DNA of 64,000 nucleotides from NCBI GenBank assembly GCA_001600055.1, contig BCIV01000010.1, positions 857,406 through 921,405 on the forward strand. The letters are read 5' to 3'. Positions within the stretch are counted from its first letter, which is position 1; the number at the start of each line of letters is the position of its first letter. Source of the stretch: Filobasidium wieringae (lineage: Eukaryota > Basidiomycota > Tremellomycetes > Filobasidiales > Filobasidiaceae). The translations under genes were made by a program, and so were the position numbers. Under the pieces are notes generated by a model, which did no database searches, was not told the origin of the DNA, and saw only the letters and a list, made by a program, of their open reading frames with translations. Positions 48,621 through 60,112 of this stretch are shown piece after piece.

Positions 48621-49592
48621 TTAGTCCGGCGGCACTACATGTCCACTCGGCATTTTTAAGATCCTGACAACAGATATACTGAAGATCTTCCGTCTCGTTC
48701 AGGTGTATCTACAGGGTCACGGAATGAGAAACCAGAGAGCGAGAGGGTCGAGATGAGACAAGAAAACAGAGAGAGAGGGAGAGGGTTCCCACCTCATCAA
48801 TACCGCCATCTCAAAGTGTCGACATCTTCAAGGTCAGGCATGTAAAAAGGCAGAGACCGAGGAATAGACTACACCTTCTGTGACTGGACCAGGATTGAAA
48901 CCTCCTCCCAGATCATTGCCACCTTGTCGTTCGTCAATCCAGTCGCCTCAAACACCGATCTTATCTCGCTAGAAATTCGTGCTGGTCACAGTGCAAGGGG
49001 ATCATATCCTATCGTACCAACCACCGATGAGAAAGTGGTCGGTTGATATGAAAGTTATCGACGGATAGTGATCCTAGCTTGTCGGTGGAGTAGGTCGATT
49101 TGAGGCAAACTGCTGGTCGACGAGAACCGCGCGCCAGTCATTTTAGCAGCAAAGCTGGAGGACGACTACGCAGCGGCAGAGATTCAGGTCGAGTCTTTGA
49201 GTAGACGGAAGGAAGAGCCACATGACATAATTTGCCTGCTTCCATTCAAGATCGCAAGTCTTGTGTTATAAGTCCCGGACGAACTCCATGTTACGACGAT
49301 GATTCTCACAGAATTGCCATCATCGTGAATGGTTTTGCGATAGGATGAGGGAGTATCACTGACTACCAAATCGATGCTACGTGGAACCAGTTCAAGAAAT
49401 GTTCGGGAACGAGGCGACCTTACCGTAACGTTAGAGCAATAAAACTCACTGCAATAAAAAACTGCCTAACAATGATTCCATTTATGACCATGATTATGAC
49501 ACGCTGTCTCTTTACGAGCTACTTTGTACATTTGTTGATACCGATTCGTTCACGCGCCCAGTACATTCATGAAATGCTCGACTTCCGCTCCT

Positions 49593-51502
49593 TCAAACAT
49601 TGGGCAACTGCGTCTGTTGATTGCTCCCATCGAAAGAGACTTCGACACAAGGGAAGTTTAACTGGTCCAGAGTCGCCACGTTGGTGCATATGTATTGACC
49701 AGAAGAGTAGTTCGAGTAGAGACCGATGTTGACGTCCTTTGCAGTGACGTTCTCGCATTCGGAAGAACATCGAATGGATCCGACAGTAGAGTTGGGGTAG
49801 TTACCTAGTATGAAGCCATATTAGCATGAGCGTCGAACTAAAGAGCTCCGTCCTGCTCACCTGAAGCATAACCGGTGATATTGATAAAGTTGATGTCAGA
49901 GATCTCTAGCTGAGAAGGTAGATCTTCACACCACTGAGGGTTCGTATCGTAGTTGTAACAACTTTTAATCCACACAGTGCGTCAGTTTGACGATTCGTCT
50001 CGCGGCAGCAGACCTGACTCACCTGGTCACGAAAATGGGCTTGTCGGTGTTCTGGACATACATGTCCTCCCATGTAATGTTCCTGACGTAGCCGATTCCA
50101 CCTCCTTCTACGGATTGAGTGTTGTTGTGCCCGGGGAAGACCTTGATACGTGCTCCGTGTTCGCAGTTGATACAGGTGATCTAAACAGGAAAGATCGTTA
50201 TCTCTAATCTCCGAGGTGCTCGGTGAACTCTGCTCACGTTCTTAGCATAAACATCGCTGACGATATCGGTTTGACCATAGTATTGACCCAAAGATCCGAC
50301 GGAAATACCGTGACTTCCATCACAATAGAGGTTCTCGACGTGGATCTGGGTAGAGTTGGGTTTGAAACTGACACAATCGTCTCCGTTGATGATGACAGAG
50401 TCTCGGATGACGACATTGGTAGAACGGTAAGTGTCCCCTATGAGCAAAGTAGAAGGACCATTAAAACCAAGATTGGTAGTAGCAAAAGTCGGTGGGAGAC
50501 TTACAACCGTCAGTGTTCGCTGCTGGGGCAGATTCATTCGCACTCAATGACTTGATGAACATGTTGCTGAATTCGACTGTCGGCAATAGGCATTTCATCA
50601 GATTGAGATGATTGGGTACTCTATACTGGACATACCTTTTTCCACTTCGTAAGTGAACGAATGCCAGAACGGGCTGTTCGTAATCGAAAGACCTGGATCT
50701 CAAAGTCAGCCATTGTCCGTAAGCTCAACTTCCTCGTTGACATATACTCACCATCGATCCTGACATCGAAAGCGTTGGCCACGGCAAGAGGGATGGGTCG
50801 AGCAAAGACCCTGGAGGAGCCCCCTGCTACACCTCGACCACCTTGAGAACGGAGGATAGCATATGCGTCCCACCTAAAGACACGCGGATATAAGCAAATG
50901 TAGGCCCTGTCGCCTCAACAAGTTCTGCATACCAGGTCTGGCCACTACCGTCGATTCCTCCGGTACGAGAGGCAGACTGAAGGGTGATGTTGCTACCTGA
51001 TAGCTTCCAAGCGGTAGTTGCATTTTGGTATTCCAAGAAGATGGAAGCGGGAGACCAGTACTCGATGTTCGGCCTAAGCGGAAATGAAAGTCGATGAATG
51101 ACGAACAACACGCGGTGCATGGATGGGACAACTCACGTATACTGCATAATTCCGTCAAGGTTGATGACCGTGTTATGAAGCTCGGTATCGAGAACTTTCT
51201 CTACGGTATACAGCGGTCCAGGAAGTTCGATGACGGAGTCGTTCGCGCATCTTTCAAAGGCAAGAAGTAGAGCTGGACCGTCGTCCCTTGCTCCTCCTTG
51301 AGGCTGCACAAGTTTGGGGTTCAACACCGACAAGTGACATGTACTGAAGCTAAAAACATACCAAGACTGTGCAGACATTACCCTCCTGGGTAAGTTGGGC
51401 TTCTGCCTCAGCTGGTGTTGTGCCGTTGTAAAGAGGAGGAGTTGGATGAGCAAGAGCTGCGAGAGCGCTCAGCAGACAGGTCAAGGCGGTTTTCGAAATC
51501 AT
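49593..51502 (-). CDS. GH28 polygalacturonase (exo-type likely)
   Basis: Secreted pectinase hydrolysing alpha-1,4-galacturonan, a right-handed beta-helix. Ten exons (minus): 51362-51502, 51137-51303, 50933-51073, 50752-50873, 50636-50692, 50508-50576, 50238-50437, 50023-50180, 49861-49961 and 49593-49804. All phases agree, giving 455 residues. A signal peptide begins [18 protein letters not shown]. The GH28 active-site motifs are all seen: NTD at the exon 6/7 join, GDDCVSFKP (two catalytic Asp), [12 protein letters not shown] (His) and GARIKVFPG (Arg-x-Lys). Also GQTWWDAY and [11 protein letters not shown]. The W.D/FWH substrate loops and several Cys pairs near the end resemble fungal exopolygalacturonases. 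Together with the GH16 gene 2 kb away it suggests plant-surface carbohydrate use. Confidence 0.94.
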
Positions 51503-52019
51503 GTTAAAGTTTCAAGAGGGCGATCGATTTGCGTTAGAGTTGTGGGGCGACATAGCAAAATCCCGGGAGTCCAAGCGAGCGTATAAGTAGACTTCGTCCA
51601 GAGTGATGAAGACGATTGACCGGGCCGTTCGTCGATCCTCCACATTCCGCTTGACCACGGTCCGGGGTAAGAGATATGACGTTATGGGTTGAGATTTGCT
51701 TGGCACATTGGTAAGATCGTCTGGTGGCAGGTTGGAACGAGCTGAGAAGGCTGGTTGGGTGGAACTCCGTTTCGATATGAGAATGTGGTTGGTCGAAAAG
51801 CTATGCCCAACAAGATGAGATCACCTGACACGTCGGGTTACTCCGTTAGCGTGCTCGCCGGCCCGGTGTTCCGGAGTACAGATCGCTCAGGTCGACCCTT
51901 CCTTTGATGTCTCCTGCGGCGAGAGTCAACGATTATCAAGGCGATTGTAGAATGCCAAGCGATCGAATTGATGTATTGTTCCATCGGTGTTTCTTTACAA
52001 CCTGTCCGCCTAAAGATTA

Positions 52020-54051
52020 CTACAGATTCCGCTCCAGGGCGTCCGCTGCTTGAAGAGGCTGAAGCATTTCGATCCCATCATCGAACTTGCGCTCCCGCTG
52101 CCAGTGGAATAGATGCCCACGGACTTGACGAAGAAATACAGTGTATATTATGGCCTGAATGTCGTTCGGAAACGGATCAGCCTGTAGATCCCTTCGATCG
52201 CACGGTAGAATAACTCACGGCCAAAATTACACTAACTGCGCTGATCAGCGCGGTAAACCTGAACCTGCAAAAGCGTCACGGAATCAGCACGACTTGCACT
52301 CGTCGATGTTCTACAGACTTACTGATCAGGTCGATTGAAGACCAGCACAACAGCCCACTTTAAAAGATCGCTCGCACTTTGCATAGCGATCTGCAGCGAC
52401 GTGAACCTGTTACGTTTAGGATGCGTCTGCAGCTCCAACTGCAAGCATTGAACTTGTACAAGGTCGAAAGCATACAGACCCATACGGGATATAGCGAGGC
52501 TTCCGAATAGGACGATAGCAAGCACAGTTGTGAGCTTGTGGGCACCAGAGTGACTGGAAAGGACATAGAAGCAGATCACAACTGGGATGAGCAGGAACGC
52601 TTCAAGCCTGAAGTACAACATGTTAGTGTTCAAGCATTCCGAAAGTTCTAAATCTACATACCATATGCTCCAAGCGCCAGTACGTTCTAATCCTAACCTC
52701 TTTTGGGCTAAAGGCATAGCTACCGTTCCCAAGAGGCTTGCTACGATGCAAATCCCTCGCATGAATGAGATGAAAAAATCAGAGAGGAGAAGCTCGCTCT
52801 TGAGGTACGATAGCATGACACCGTCGAATGACAGCGTTGTGAGGTAGAGTGCGGAACTGAAGTCGAGTAACGGTCAACAGCGAGCAAATATAACCATCAG
52901 ATACGATCATACATACATCGAGACTGAACCTGAGTGCAAAGTAGCTTCAACGTAAGTACCCACTCAAGATCAAGCCGATCAACTTACTGAGGAACACCGG
53001 CAACTTTGCGAATTCTGCCATATCTCTCATCGCTTGACCCATTCCCGTCATCACACTTCCGATAGACATGCCGGCCTTTCTAGCTGTTGTTTCCAGTGAA
53101 CGCTTATCACGACGGACCGTCTCGGCTTCTTCCAGGCAATCCCAGGTATTCCAAACGTAGCCGATCCACCAGGATTCCAGGATCATGCTCACCATGCTGA
53201 AAACGAGGAGACTCAATGCTGCTGTGGGATAGCTCGCGAGGGTCGTCAAGAGCGAGACGAAGAGGGGTGCGACCAGTTTGCAAGTGAGGAAAGCTCTTCG
53301 AAGCCAAGCATTGAAAAGGGTCAATTGCTCTGATTGATTTGAGGAAGCGGCAGATATGACTAGGACCCTAGTAACACATAAAGACTCGGGTTACGCGAGT
53401 CGGTTTTTGTTGTGCGGGGACTGAGTGAATACATACCAATCTCGGTCTACGGCGATATCTATAATGGTCGTCGATAATCTCCCAATGGTTGCGGATGCGA
53501 ATAGTAATCCAAGCAATGCTATCTGTGACCAAGTGAATCCATCGTCTTGCTCAACCGCCAGACGACGTCCGGACAGGAACCTTGCCATTATCTCCCCTGT
53601 CGGAGCAAGCTTCTGACGAGAGGATGAGAACAATATGAGGAAGATGGAGTAGATCCCGACTTGTGCGGTCTGAAGCAGACGATCGATCAGGTCTCGCTGC
53701 AGCTCGTAGACATGAAGCTGTCCAACGTACTTTTTGCGCTACTAAAGCGAGTCGAGCTAATTTCAACCTAGGATATCTGTCCACCCATCCTCCTATCGTA
53801 CTTGCAAACGCAAGAGAGGCAACTGTCATGCTTAAACCGAGTATGGACGCTGGAGTGAGAGTAGACGGGAAAAGGACGATAAGGAAGAGGAAGGCTGCAA
53901 ACTCCAAGCATTGTTCGCTCCAAGCACTGAGGAGATCACCAGTCAGACCGGGTCGGATCTCGGGTATCCACAACTGGACTTACCTGCTTGCATGCTGTGC
54001 TACAATGTAGGCGAAGCCCCAAGAGGACTGTGTGACGAGAGGTTCTTGCAT
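52020..54051 (-). CDS. Ferroportin-like iron exporter (SLC40 family)
   Basis: Multi-helix membrane protein of the ferroportin family, exporting Fe2+ across the plasma or vacuolar membrane. The start at 54051 reads MQEPLVTQSSWGFAYIVAQH. Signature pieces are HASSAWSEQCLEFAAFLFL, STLTPASILGLSMTVASLAF, GGWVDRYPRLKLARLALVAQ (the GxxVDR...RL cytosolic loop), NAWLRRAFLTCKLVAPLFVS and SWWIGYVWNTWDCLEEAE. Further pieces are GMGQAMRDMAEFAKLPVFLS, TTLSFDGVMLSYLKS, GLERTGAWSIWLEAFLLIP and GLYAFDLVQVQCLQ. The stop is TAG at 52020-52022. A junction at 53731/53696 implies a 34-nt intron or a homopolymer frameshift. Fungal ferroportins are uncommon but known. The substrate is inferred from the family. Confidence 0.87.
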
Positions 54052-54691
54052 ATTTTGGACAGTGCAGGTTGTCTGGACGTGCTTATTCTTTGCCAGTAGT
54101 GTCACATGGATGATCGATGGTGTGCTAGTTTATACTAAGCGACGAGCCTTATATTGCAAGCATGAGTCCCATGAAAGCTCTCACGAGGATTAGGATCATA
54201 CGATTAGATGCGAGCGCCAAGATTCCAAGGAGTCCGGAATCGATGAATTATCGTGGTACGATATGTTGGGCAAAAGAGTCGTAGTGACTGTGATTCGAAC
54301 GTGTGACCTGCGGCACAAGCATAACATACCGGTCTACAAGCCGGTTTGAGGACAAAAACAACGGTTTACAAAATTCACAAGCTGCTTCACATGGCAGATC
54401 TATTATGGTTTGTGAGGACAGACAAGATCGTAAAAAGATTTACCCGTCGACGGTACTCCCAAGAGCTTACTAGATGGTGCAAACCCGCAGGGATAAATGA
54501 CCTCAGTTTGGTGGGTACCCATTGCACCACTAGCAAGATTGTGGTTTGACACGCGCATAACTTCCCGATGGACGTAATTGAGGACTTCACGGTGTTGCAT
54601 CTCAACATATGCTCCTCTTTACAAGAAACGCTTCTCGCTCGGGCGAAGTCGAAGCAATCTCGCTTTCCACCTATTGCTCAGTCCTTTCAAC
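54052..54691. other. Divergent intergenic region
   Basis: About 640 bp between the ferroportin and Kelch starts. It contains a tRNA-like 3'-half sequence (about 54285-54345, minus) that does not fold into a full tRNA. Confidence 0.5.
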
Positions 54692-55909
54692 ATGCATCTC
54701 GAGTGGTCGAAGCTCGATCTATCTACGGAGAACAAGGGACGTGACCATGCGTTGAAGCGGTCTTCCAATAGCATCAGTATCGTTGGTGATAAAGCCTTTG
54801 TCTTTGGAGGAGAAAGTGAACCTAGACAGCCCGTGGACGACGAACTTTGGGTGGTCGATCTGACCTGTGAGCTTGCAGTCTATTCCTGACGAGACCGGCA
54901 TGCCCATTGCTTCTACCTACTAGCCGGCAAGTATGAAGCCGCTGCGTCTAGTACTCCGAAACCATCCGCTCGTGTCGGCTCAGCTCTGACCGCTATCGAC
55001 TCCGATTTGTACCTATGGGGAGGGAGAGAATCCAAGGACATGACTCCCTGTAACTCGGACCTGTGGAAATACGATAAAGCCGCAGCCAAGTGGGAGATCG
55101 TCAAAACTGGAGGTACAAAGGGTGACAGTTCTTTGCTAGAGGACCGAAGCTTCCATGTTATCTCGGCTTCGGAGAAGAAATTGTACCGTAGGTCAACCTG
55201 ACTGGACTACCGGTTCTGACTATCACTAATTGTAAATCCCATAGTGCATGCTGGCTGTCCATCCGCTGGTCGATCAAGCGATTTGCACTCCTTCTCAACG
55301 GAATCTCCCACATCTGATTGGGAAACCCTACCGGCAGGACCAGGTCCTGGACGAGGAGGAACCGTCCTCTGTCCGGTCAAGCTCAAGAGTTCAGTTTCCG
55401 ATATCGCTTGTCCACTGTTTCTCCGTTACGGAGGTTTTGCCGGATATGAGATCGGGTCTTCTCTAGATATCTACGACGTCGACAAGAAGCACTGGTCTTC
55501 TCTCGCATTACCTAATAGGGAGGGAGAAGCTGGTCATCCTCTAGCCCGAAGCGTTCATGCTCTTGTTCCCGTTTCTCCTCCTATCACCCACAAGGGGTCC
55601 GACAGTATCGTCGCACTCATGCTGTTCGGTGAACGTGGTCCAGCACCGGCTCATCTTGGTCATAACGGAGCGGGTCAATTCCACGACGACGTCTGGGCAA
55701 TTGTTCAGGACGGAAAGGAAATTACGGAAGAGAACCCATGGGGGTTGAGATTCGAGCTTGTTGAACAGACGGGATCGAACGGATCACCTACTGCTCGTGG
55801 TTGGTTCGCTTGCGCTTCCAAGGAAGGTGGCCAGGTCATAGTGCAAGGTGGACTGAACGATGAGAACGAGAGGCTGGACGATTGCTGGATTGGGCAACTC
55901 AAGGACTGA
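54692..55909 (+). CDS. Kelch-repeat beta-propeller protein
   Basis: Exons 54692-54866, 54924-55187 and 55245-55909 join in frame to 367 residues. About five or six Kelch blades are visible. Examples are SISIVGDKAFVFGGES..DDELWVVDL, RVGSALTAIDSDLYLWGGRE, NSDLWKYDKAAAKWEIV, PLFLRYGGFAGYEIGSSLDI and YDVDKKHWSSLALP. Later ones are HALVPVSPPI, then FHDDVWAI and a closing QVIVQGGLNDENERLDDCW. No signal peptide, F-box, Rab or catalytic motif is present, so it is probably a cytosolic interaction scaffold. Plant epithio/nitrile-specifier-like Kelch proteins have similar length and blade spacing, but that does not assign a function. Confidence 0.82.
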
Positions 55910-56003
55910 AACGCTTATGGTACATTGACATCGGGAAAAGTAATCTCTTGTTGACATCGTAACATGATCTTGTTTGTGTTTACACACACTAGATACCCAA
56001 AGA

Positions 56004-57787
56004 TCAGATAGGCTGGGGCTTAGCGACGTGATCGATCGATCCGATCTGCATCTTGATGAAACTGAAACCCTCTGCGTTCTCAGCAGGATCGCCTCCGGCG
56101 AAGTTGAACGGGAAACCCAATTCGAACGGTTTGACGTCTTTTGAAAAAAAGTGGCTCAGTTTACGGATCAGGACGAGTAGTCTATTCCCATGGCTACCTA
56201 CCCTCGATCTTCTTCATATCTTCGGGAGTAAGCTTGAGAGTGAGCGCTTTGATGTTTTGTTCAAGGTGCTAAGCAAGGGAAATGACAAAGCCGTCAGGAT
56301 CGCACGGAAATGACAGAGATCGTGAAAGCTGCTCACCTCGACTTTGCGTCCTCCTACAAGGGGGAACACATAAGGTGCCTTTTGCATCAAGTAGGCGATA
56401 GCAACGGCTGTCGGCGACTCAAGACCGTGCGCTTCAGCGATTTCGGTAAGAACGATGGAATACTTGATCTCATCATCCGTCTGGTCAGGTCCGCCCATGA
56501 TCGTACGGATTCCTTCGCCCCTTGATTTACGCTCCTCGAGCTGTAAGATGGCCAACATCGATAAGAATGACATCAATATGACTCGCGAGGCCTCCGACTG
56601 ACCTGCTTCTTGCTCTGGATTCGTCCTCCTCCGATGACGTCCCAAGGGCACAAAGCGAGTCCGAAGTGTTTGCACATGGGAAGAATGTCCCTTTCAAAAT
56701 CGCGTAGCATGACGTTCCATCTTCCTTGGTAGATGACGAACGGGGTCTTGCCGTGAGCCCTGAGGATGTGAGTCGAACTTATCAGTCAGTATACGTGCGA
56801 AGTGTCTTGAAGTCGAGATACTCGCCGTGCATAGGTGTTGGCAGCAGCTACAATCCAGGCAGGCGCATCGCTGATACCCAGATAGAGAACCTTGCCGCTC
56901 TTGACGACGATGTCGAGGGCGTCCATCACCTCTGTAAAACCTGACGATCAATCAGCGATCCTGGAAGACGACTCGAACCGACATGCCTTCAATTGAGGTA
57001 GTGTAATCCCACTGAGCAGATCACAATGGTAAGTCAGATTTCTGGCGATATGTCAACCGATTCCACATACCCAATGGACGTATAGAATGTCGAGCTGCAG
57101 ATATTGTAGATGTTAGATCGACTGCATAATGTCACACTCGAACAAGCGACTTACGTAGTCGGTCTGAAGCTTTGCCAAAGTGTCTCTGAGGGAAGTCATC
57201 ATGCTCTTCTTGTGGTTTCCCGTCATGTTGGCAGACACGTTCTTCCCGACAACATAGGCCTTGTAGCTATGATGCACGAATTCAGCACTGTTTCTCAGTC
57301 GCATGCGAATATGTAGACTGACTTGGTAGTGTACTTGGAAGCGATGACGATCTGGTCTCGGAAGTTCGCTTTGGGATTCTCTTGATGCTTCTTCTGAATC
57401 CATTCTCCAATCCAGGTTTCACTCTCTTCGTCTTGATAGTTGTTTGCAGTGTCGATCGCATTCCCACCGGCTTCGTAGAACGCATCGAGCAGTTTGAAGG
57501 TGCTGTCCTTGTCCATGGAACCCATGAAGCTGTTCCAAGCGGAACCTGTGTGATGGGTACCCAGACGTATGAGCCCCAGTGCTTTTCAAGATGACGACAT
57601 ACATCACTCACCAAAGGACATTCCTCCAAGGAAGAAGGGCGAGACTCTATGCTTCGAACAGCTTGAGTTCCAATAGGCAAAAACATACCACGATGTGGAC
57701 TTACCGAACTCCAGCAAGAGGACCCAGAACTCGAAGACGGCCCAGAGGGGTCTTGGGTTCGGGAGGACCAGAGAACATCTCGGACAT
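56004..57787 (-). CDS. Aryl-alcohol-dehydrogenase-type aldo/keto reductase (AAD)
   Basis: Cytosolic NADPH-dependent AKR9-type enzyme, acting on aryl aldehydes. ATG at 57787 (MSEMFSGPPEPKTPLGRLRV); TGA at 56004-56006. Several exons. Key pieces are RVSPFFLGGMSFG, SFMGSMDKDSTFKLLDAFYE and AGGNAIDTANNYQDEESETW (Asp and Tyr of the tetrad). Then come DQIVIASKYTT (Lys), MMTSLRDTLAKLQTDY followed by DILYVHWWDYTTSIEEVMDA (His), VLYLGISDAPAWIVAAANTY and FVIYQGRWNVMLRDFERDIL. Further on are GLALCPWDVIGGGRIQSKKQ, AVAIAYLMQKAPYVFPLVGG and RKVEHLEQNIKAL. All are diagnostic for fungal AADs. It is unrelated in subclass to the AKR at 11.3 kb. Confidence 0.93.
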
Positions 57788-58464
57788 TGTTGAAGAGGTT
57801 TGGGAGATGTTGCGAAGGTTGTGTGTGCAGTAGGAGAGAGGTCAGGAGAGTAAGTATTTGGAAGATACACTACGTCAATGAGTGCAATGAACCCTTGGCT
57901 TTGTATCTATAGTACAAGGAAACGGAGACGGGGGTTGTTTGCTTTGTAAGACGATGATGATGCCCAAGGCACAACACGCCCGATCGCTGACGACGACTCG
58001 CGGCCGGCGAACGGCGGATGACCGTGTCTCAGGTGGAGGCCCAGAGTGGAGGGTGGTGGAGGTTACTGTTTCATTTAGCTTGATGATGTAACCAGACGGA
58101 ACGCTCGGGACCCGACTGGTCGATACAAGTTCCGGCGCTCAGTAGATCAGCGTAGAAGTACCTTCCAGAACTCGGTATCTGCATCTCTCGATCACCATGC
58201 CAACGCTGTGCATTATCTTCGTGCTGACACCTGATTCGAGCTGGAATACAACGCCAAGGCGAGGGAAAAAATACTCAAATCTCTGCGAAGTCGACTCAAC
58301 TTGAATACAACGCAGCATGAATGGCATTTGTTGTCTGGTGACAAGTAGAATTACCCCATTAGATATTTTCATCATGCGCTTGTGCAACCTGTGAGCAGAC
58401 ATTCGATCTTTCAAACCAACTTCCAGACGCGTGGCTCACGCCTTGATCTTAGCATCGCTGTGGC
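57788..58464. other. Intergenic region
   Basis: About 680 bp between the AAD start and the 3' end of the siderophore transporter. Nothing recognised. Confidence 0.5.
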
Positions 58465-60112
58465 TCAGATATGTATCAGTTTCGTATCAGTGGTCATGTC
58501 ACCCTCCTGTACCCACTTGACGGATGAAGACGTGGCTTTGGCTTCCTCAATAGACTCCGTCTGAATGGCGCCTTTGATCTCGAAGGCAGTTTGCCGACCG
58601 TCCGATGCGTAGTCCTTACACAACGCAGCCGATACGAGCGGCGCAAACATCAAACCAAGCGCGACTAGAGCAATTTTGCGATATGTCATGCCAAACGCCT
58701 TGATGATAGCTCCGCGAGGTTCAGATATCCTGGCAATAGTGATATCGCTTGTGATGGAGATGATATCGGTTGCGTTCAGATTAGGAGCGTATCTGACCAG
58801 GTTTGCTGGTAAGTCCTTTGACCAGATACTGCCTGCAATCGCTGCACCGATCCCTCCTCCAAGGCTTTGAGTGAAGATGTAAAACGCTATAGCGATGGCC
58901 AGATCGTCCGGGGAGACTGATGCTTGTAGCGCTGTTTGTGCTGCAATGATCGCGAACGCGCTACCCCCTTGAATGAGCACTTGAGCAGAGACCACAGCGG
59001 CAGTCGTAGGTTATAACCCTAACCCCTAACCCAATAGGTATTATAGACGGCAGCCATGACGAAGTAGATCACCGTTGTCCACAAACAAAGAGAGAAGTTA
59101 CGGTTGAAAACATGCCGGGGTAGGAGTTTGTATGGGGCGAATTTCCATTCCCATAAGACGAAGAGGCCAAAAATGACTCCGCCGATCAGCTCTATAGCAA
59201 TCATCGAAGGATTGTTCCACCCGCCTGACGCGCCAGAGTAAAGTGTCAAAGGGGCTAGTAAAAGGACAAAGGCAGTCCCGACGAGCACTAAACCCAAAGG
59301 ATCGGCTGACCAGAAGGCTAGGGCACCCTTTCTACGTGTCACGTCGGCTGAAGCCCTGACGGATTGGGACTCGTCGATTCTTGACTCGATCCTCTTCAAG
59401 CAAAAGAAAAAAGGAGTGACACATATCGGCAAGATTACGCAGAACATCCCGTAACCCCATCTCCACCTCTCGAGACCAATACCTGATGCGATGTCCGGTG
59501 CGATGAAGGCAAACGGCAGGTATAGGATAGACACCACTCCATATGCAAGGCCGCGCGATCGAAGCGGAGTAAGATCGGCGATGATCAGGGTTTGAAGGAA
59601 GCTCAGCCCGCTTGATCCTATCTTCCTTGATCTTAGCTACGTCTTTTGAATGGCTTTTTTGTCACATACATACCGATTGTGTATATAATTTGACCAACAG
59701 CTAACCCGTGAATCGAGCGCGAAGCGGCACAGACCGTGTATCCGATCAGAAACAATGACAAACCCGCCGCCAAGCACCAGGATCTGTTTGACGAGTCGGC
59801 CAATCTTCCCCAGAACGGCTGGATCACGCTGCTCAGGATGGAAGTGAGAAGACCGATAGTAGAGAGTAGAGTATTCTGCTGGTAGAACGAAGTAGGGAAT
59901 GCGAGGTACAGGTAGGTTGTGTTGGATGCGACAGCAAGAGCTACAGTGAACAGAAAGAACGCTGTCCAGAATCCAATTCGCTTGATTCTGATGTCGAATA
60001 TCTTGAGAAAGTGATCTAGACGGGGAGTCTTCGTGTCAACAATTGGGTTCGAAAAAAGCGTGGCTTCGTTTTCTGGAAGGTAACATTCGTCTTTCTCCAG
60101 ATCGTTCGCCAT
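58465..60112 (-). pseudogene. Siderophore-iron MFS transporter, interrupted by telomere-like repeats
   Basis: Member of the SIT/ARN family (14 helices), which imports ferric siderophores. Exon 1 is 59674-60112 (MANDLEKDECYLPENEATLF..). Exon 2 runs from 59617 with SSGLSFLQTLIIADLTPLRS and RWRWGYGMFCVILPICVTP to VIYFVMAAVYNTYW, which ends at 59031. There the frame enters repeats of the type TTAGGG(G) (59014-59032) and stops. An open frame resumes at 59007 with TTAAVVSAQVLIQGGSAF and GGGIGAAIAGSIW, and ends at 58465. In the family about 60-70 residues, covering two helices, belong between YNTYW and this point. They are absent. The two remaining parts total about 520 residues against about 600 expected. 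An intron starting with GTTAGG is possible, but it would not recover the missing helices. Confidence 0.82.
59014..59032 (+). repeat. Interstitial telomere-like repeats
   Basis: The block reads TAACCC, TAACCCC, TAACCC head-to-tail (19 bp), i.e. TTAGGG(G) on the minus strand. It is preceded by GGTTA, so the left edge forms the 10-bp palindrome GGTTATAACC (59009-59018). TTAGGG with a variable number of G is the telomere unit known in Tremellomycetes. It lies inside a gene, precisely at a deletion. Confidence 0.8.
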
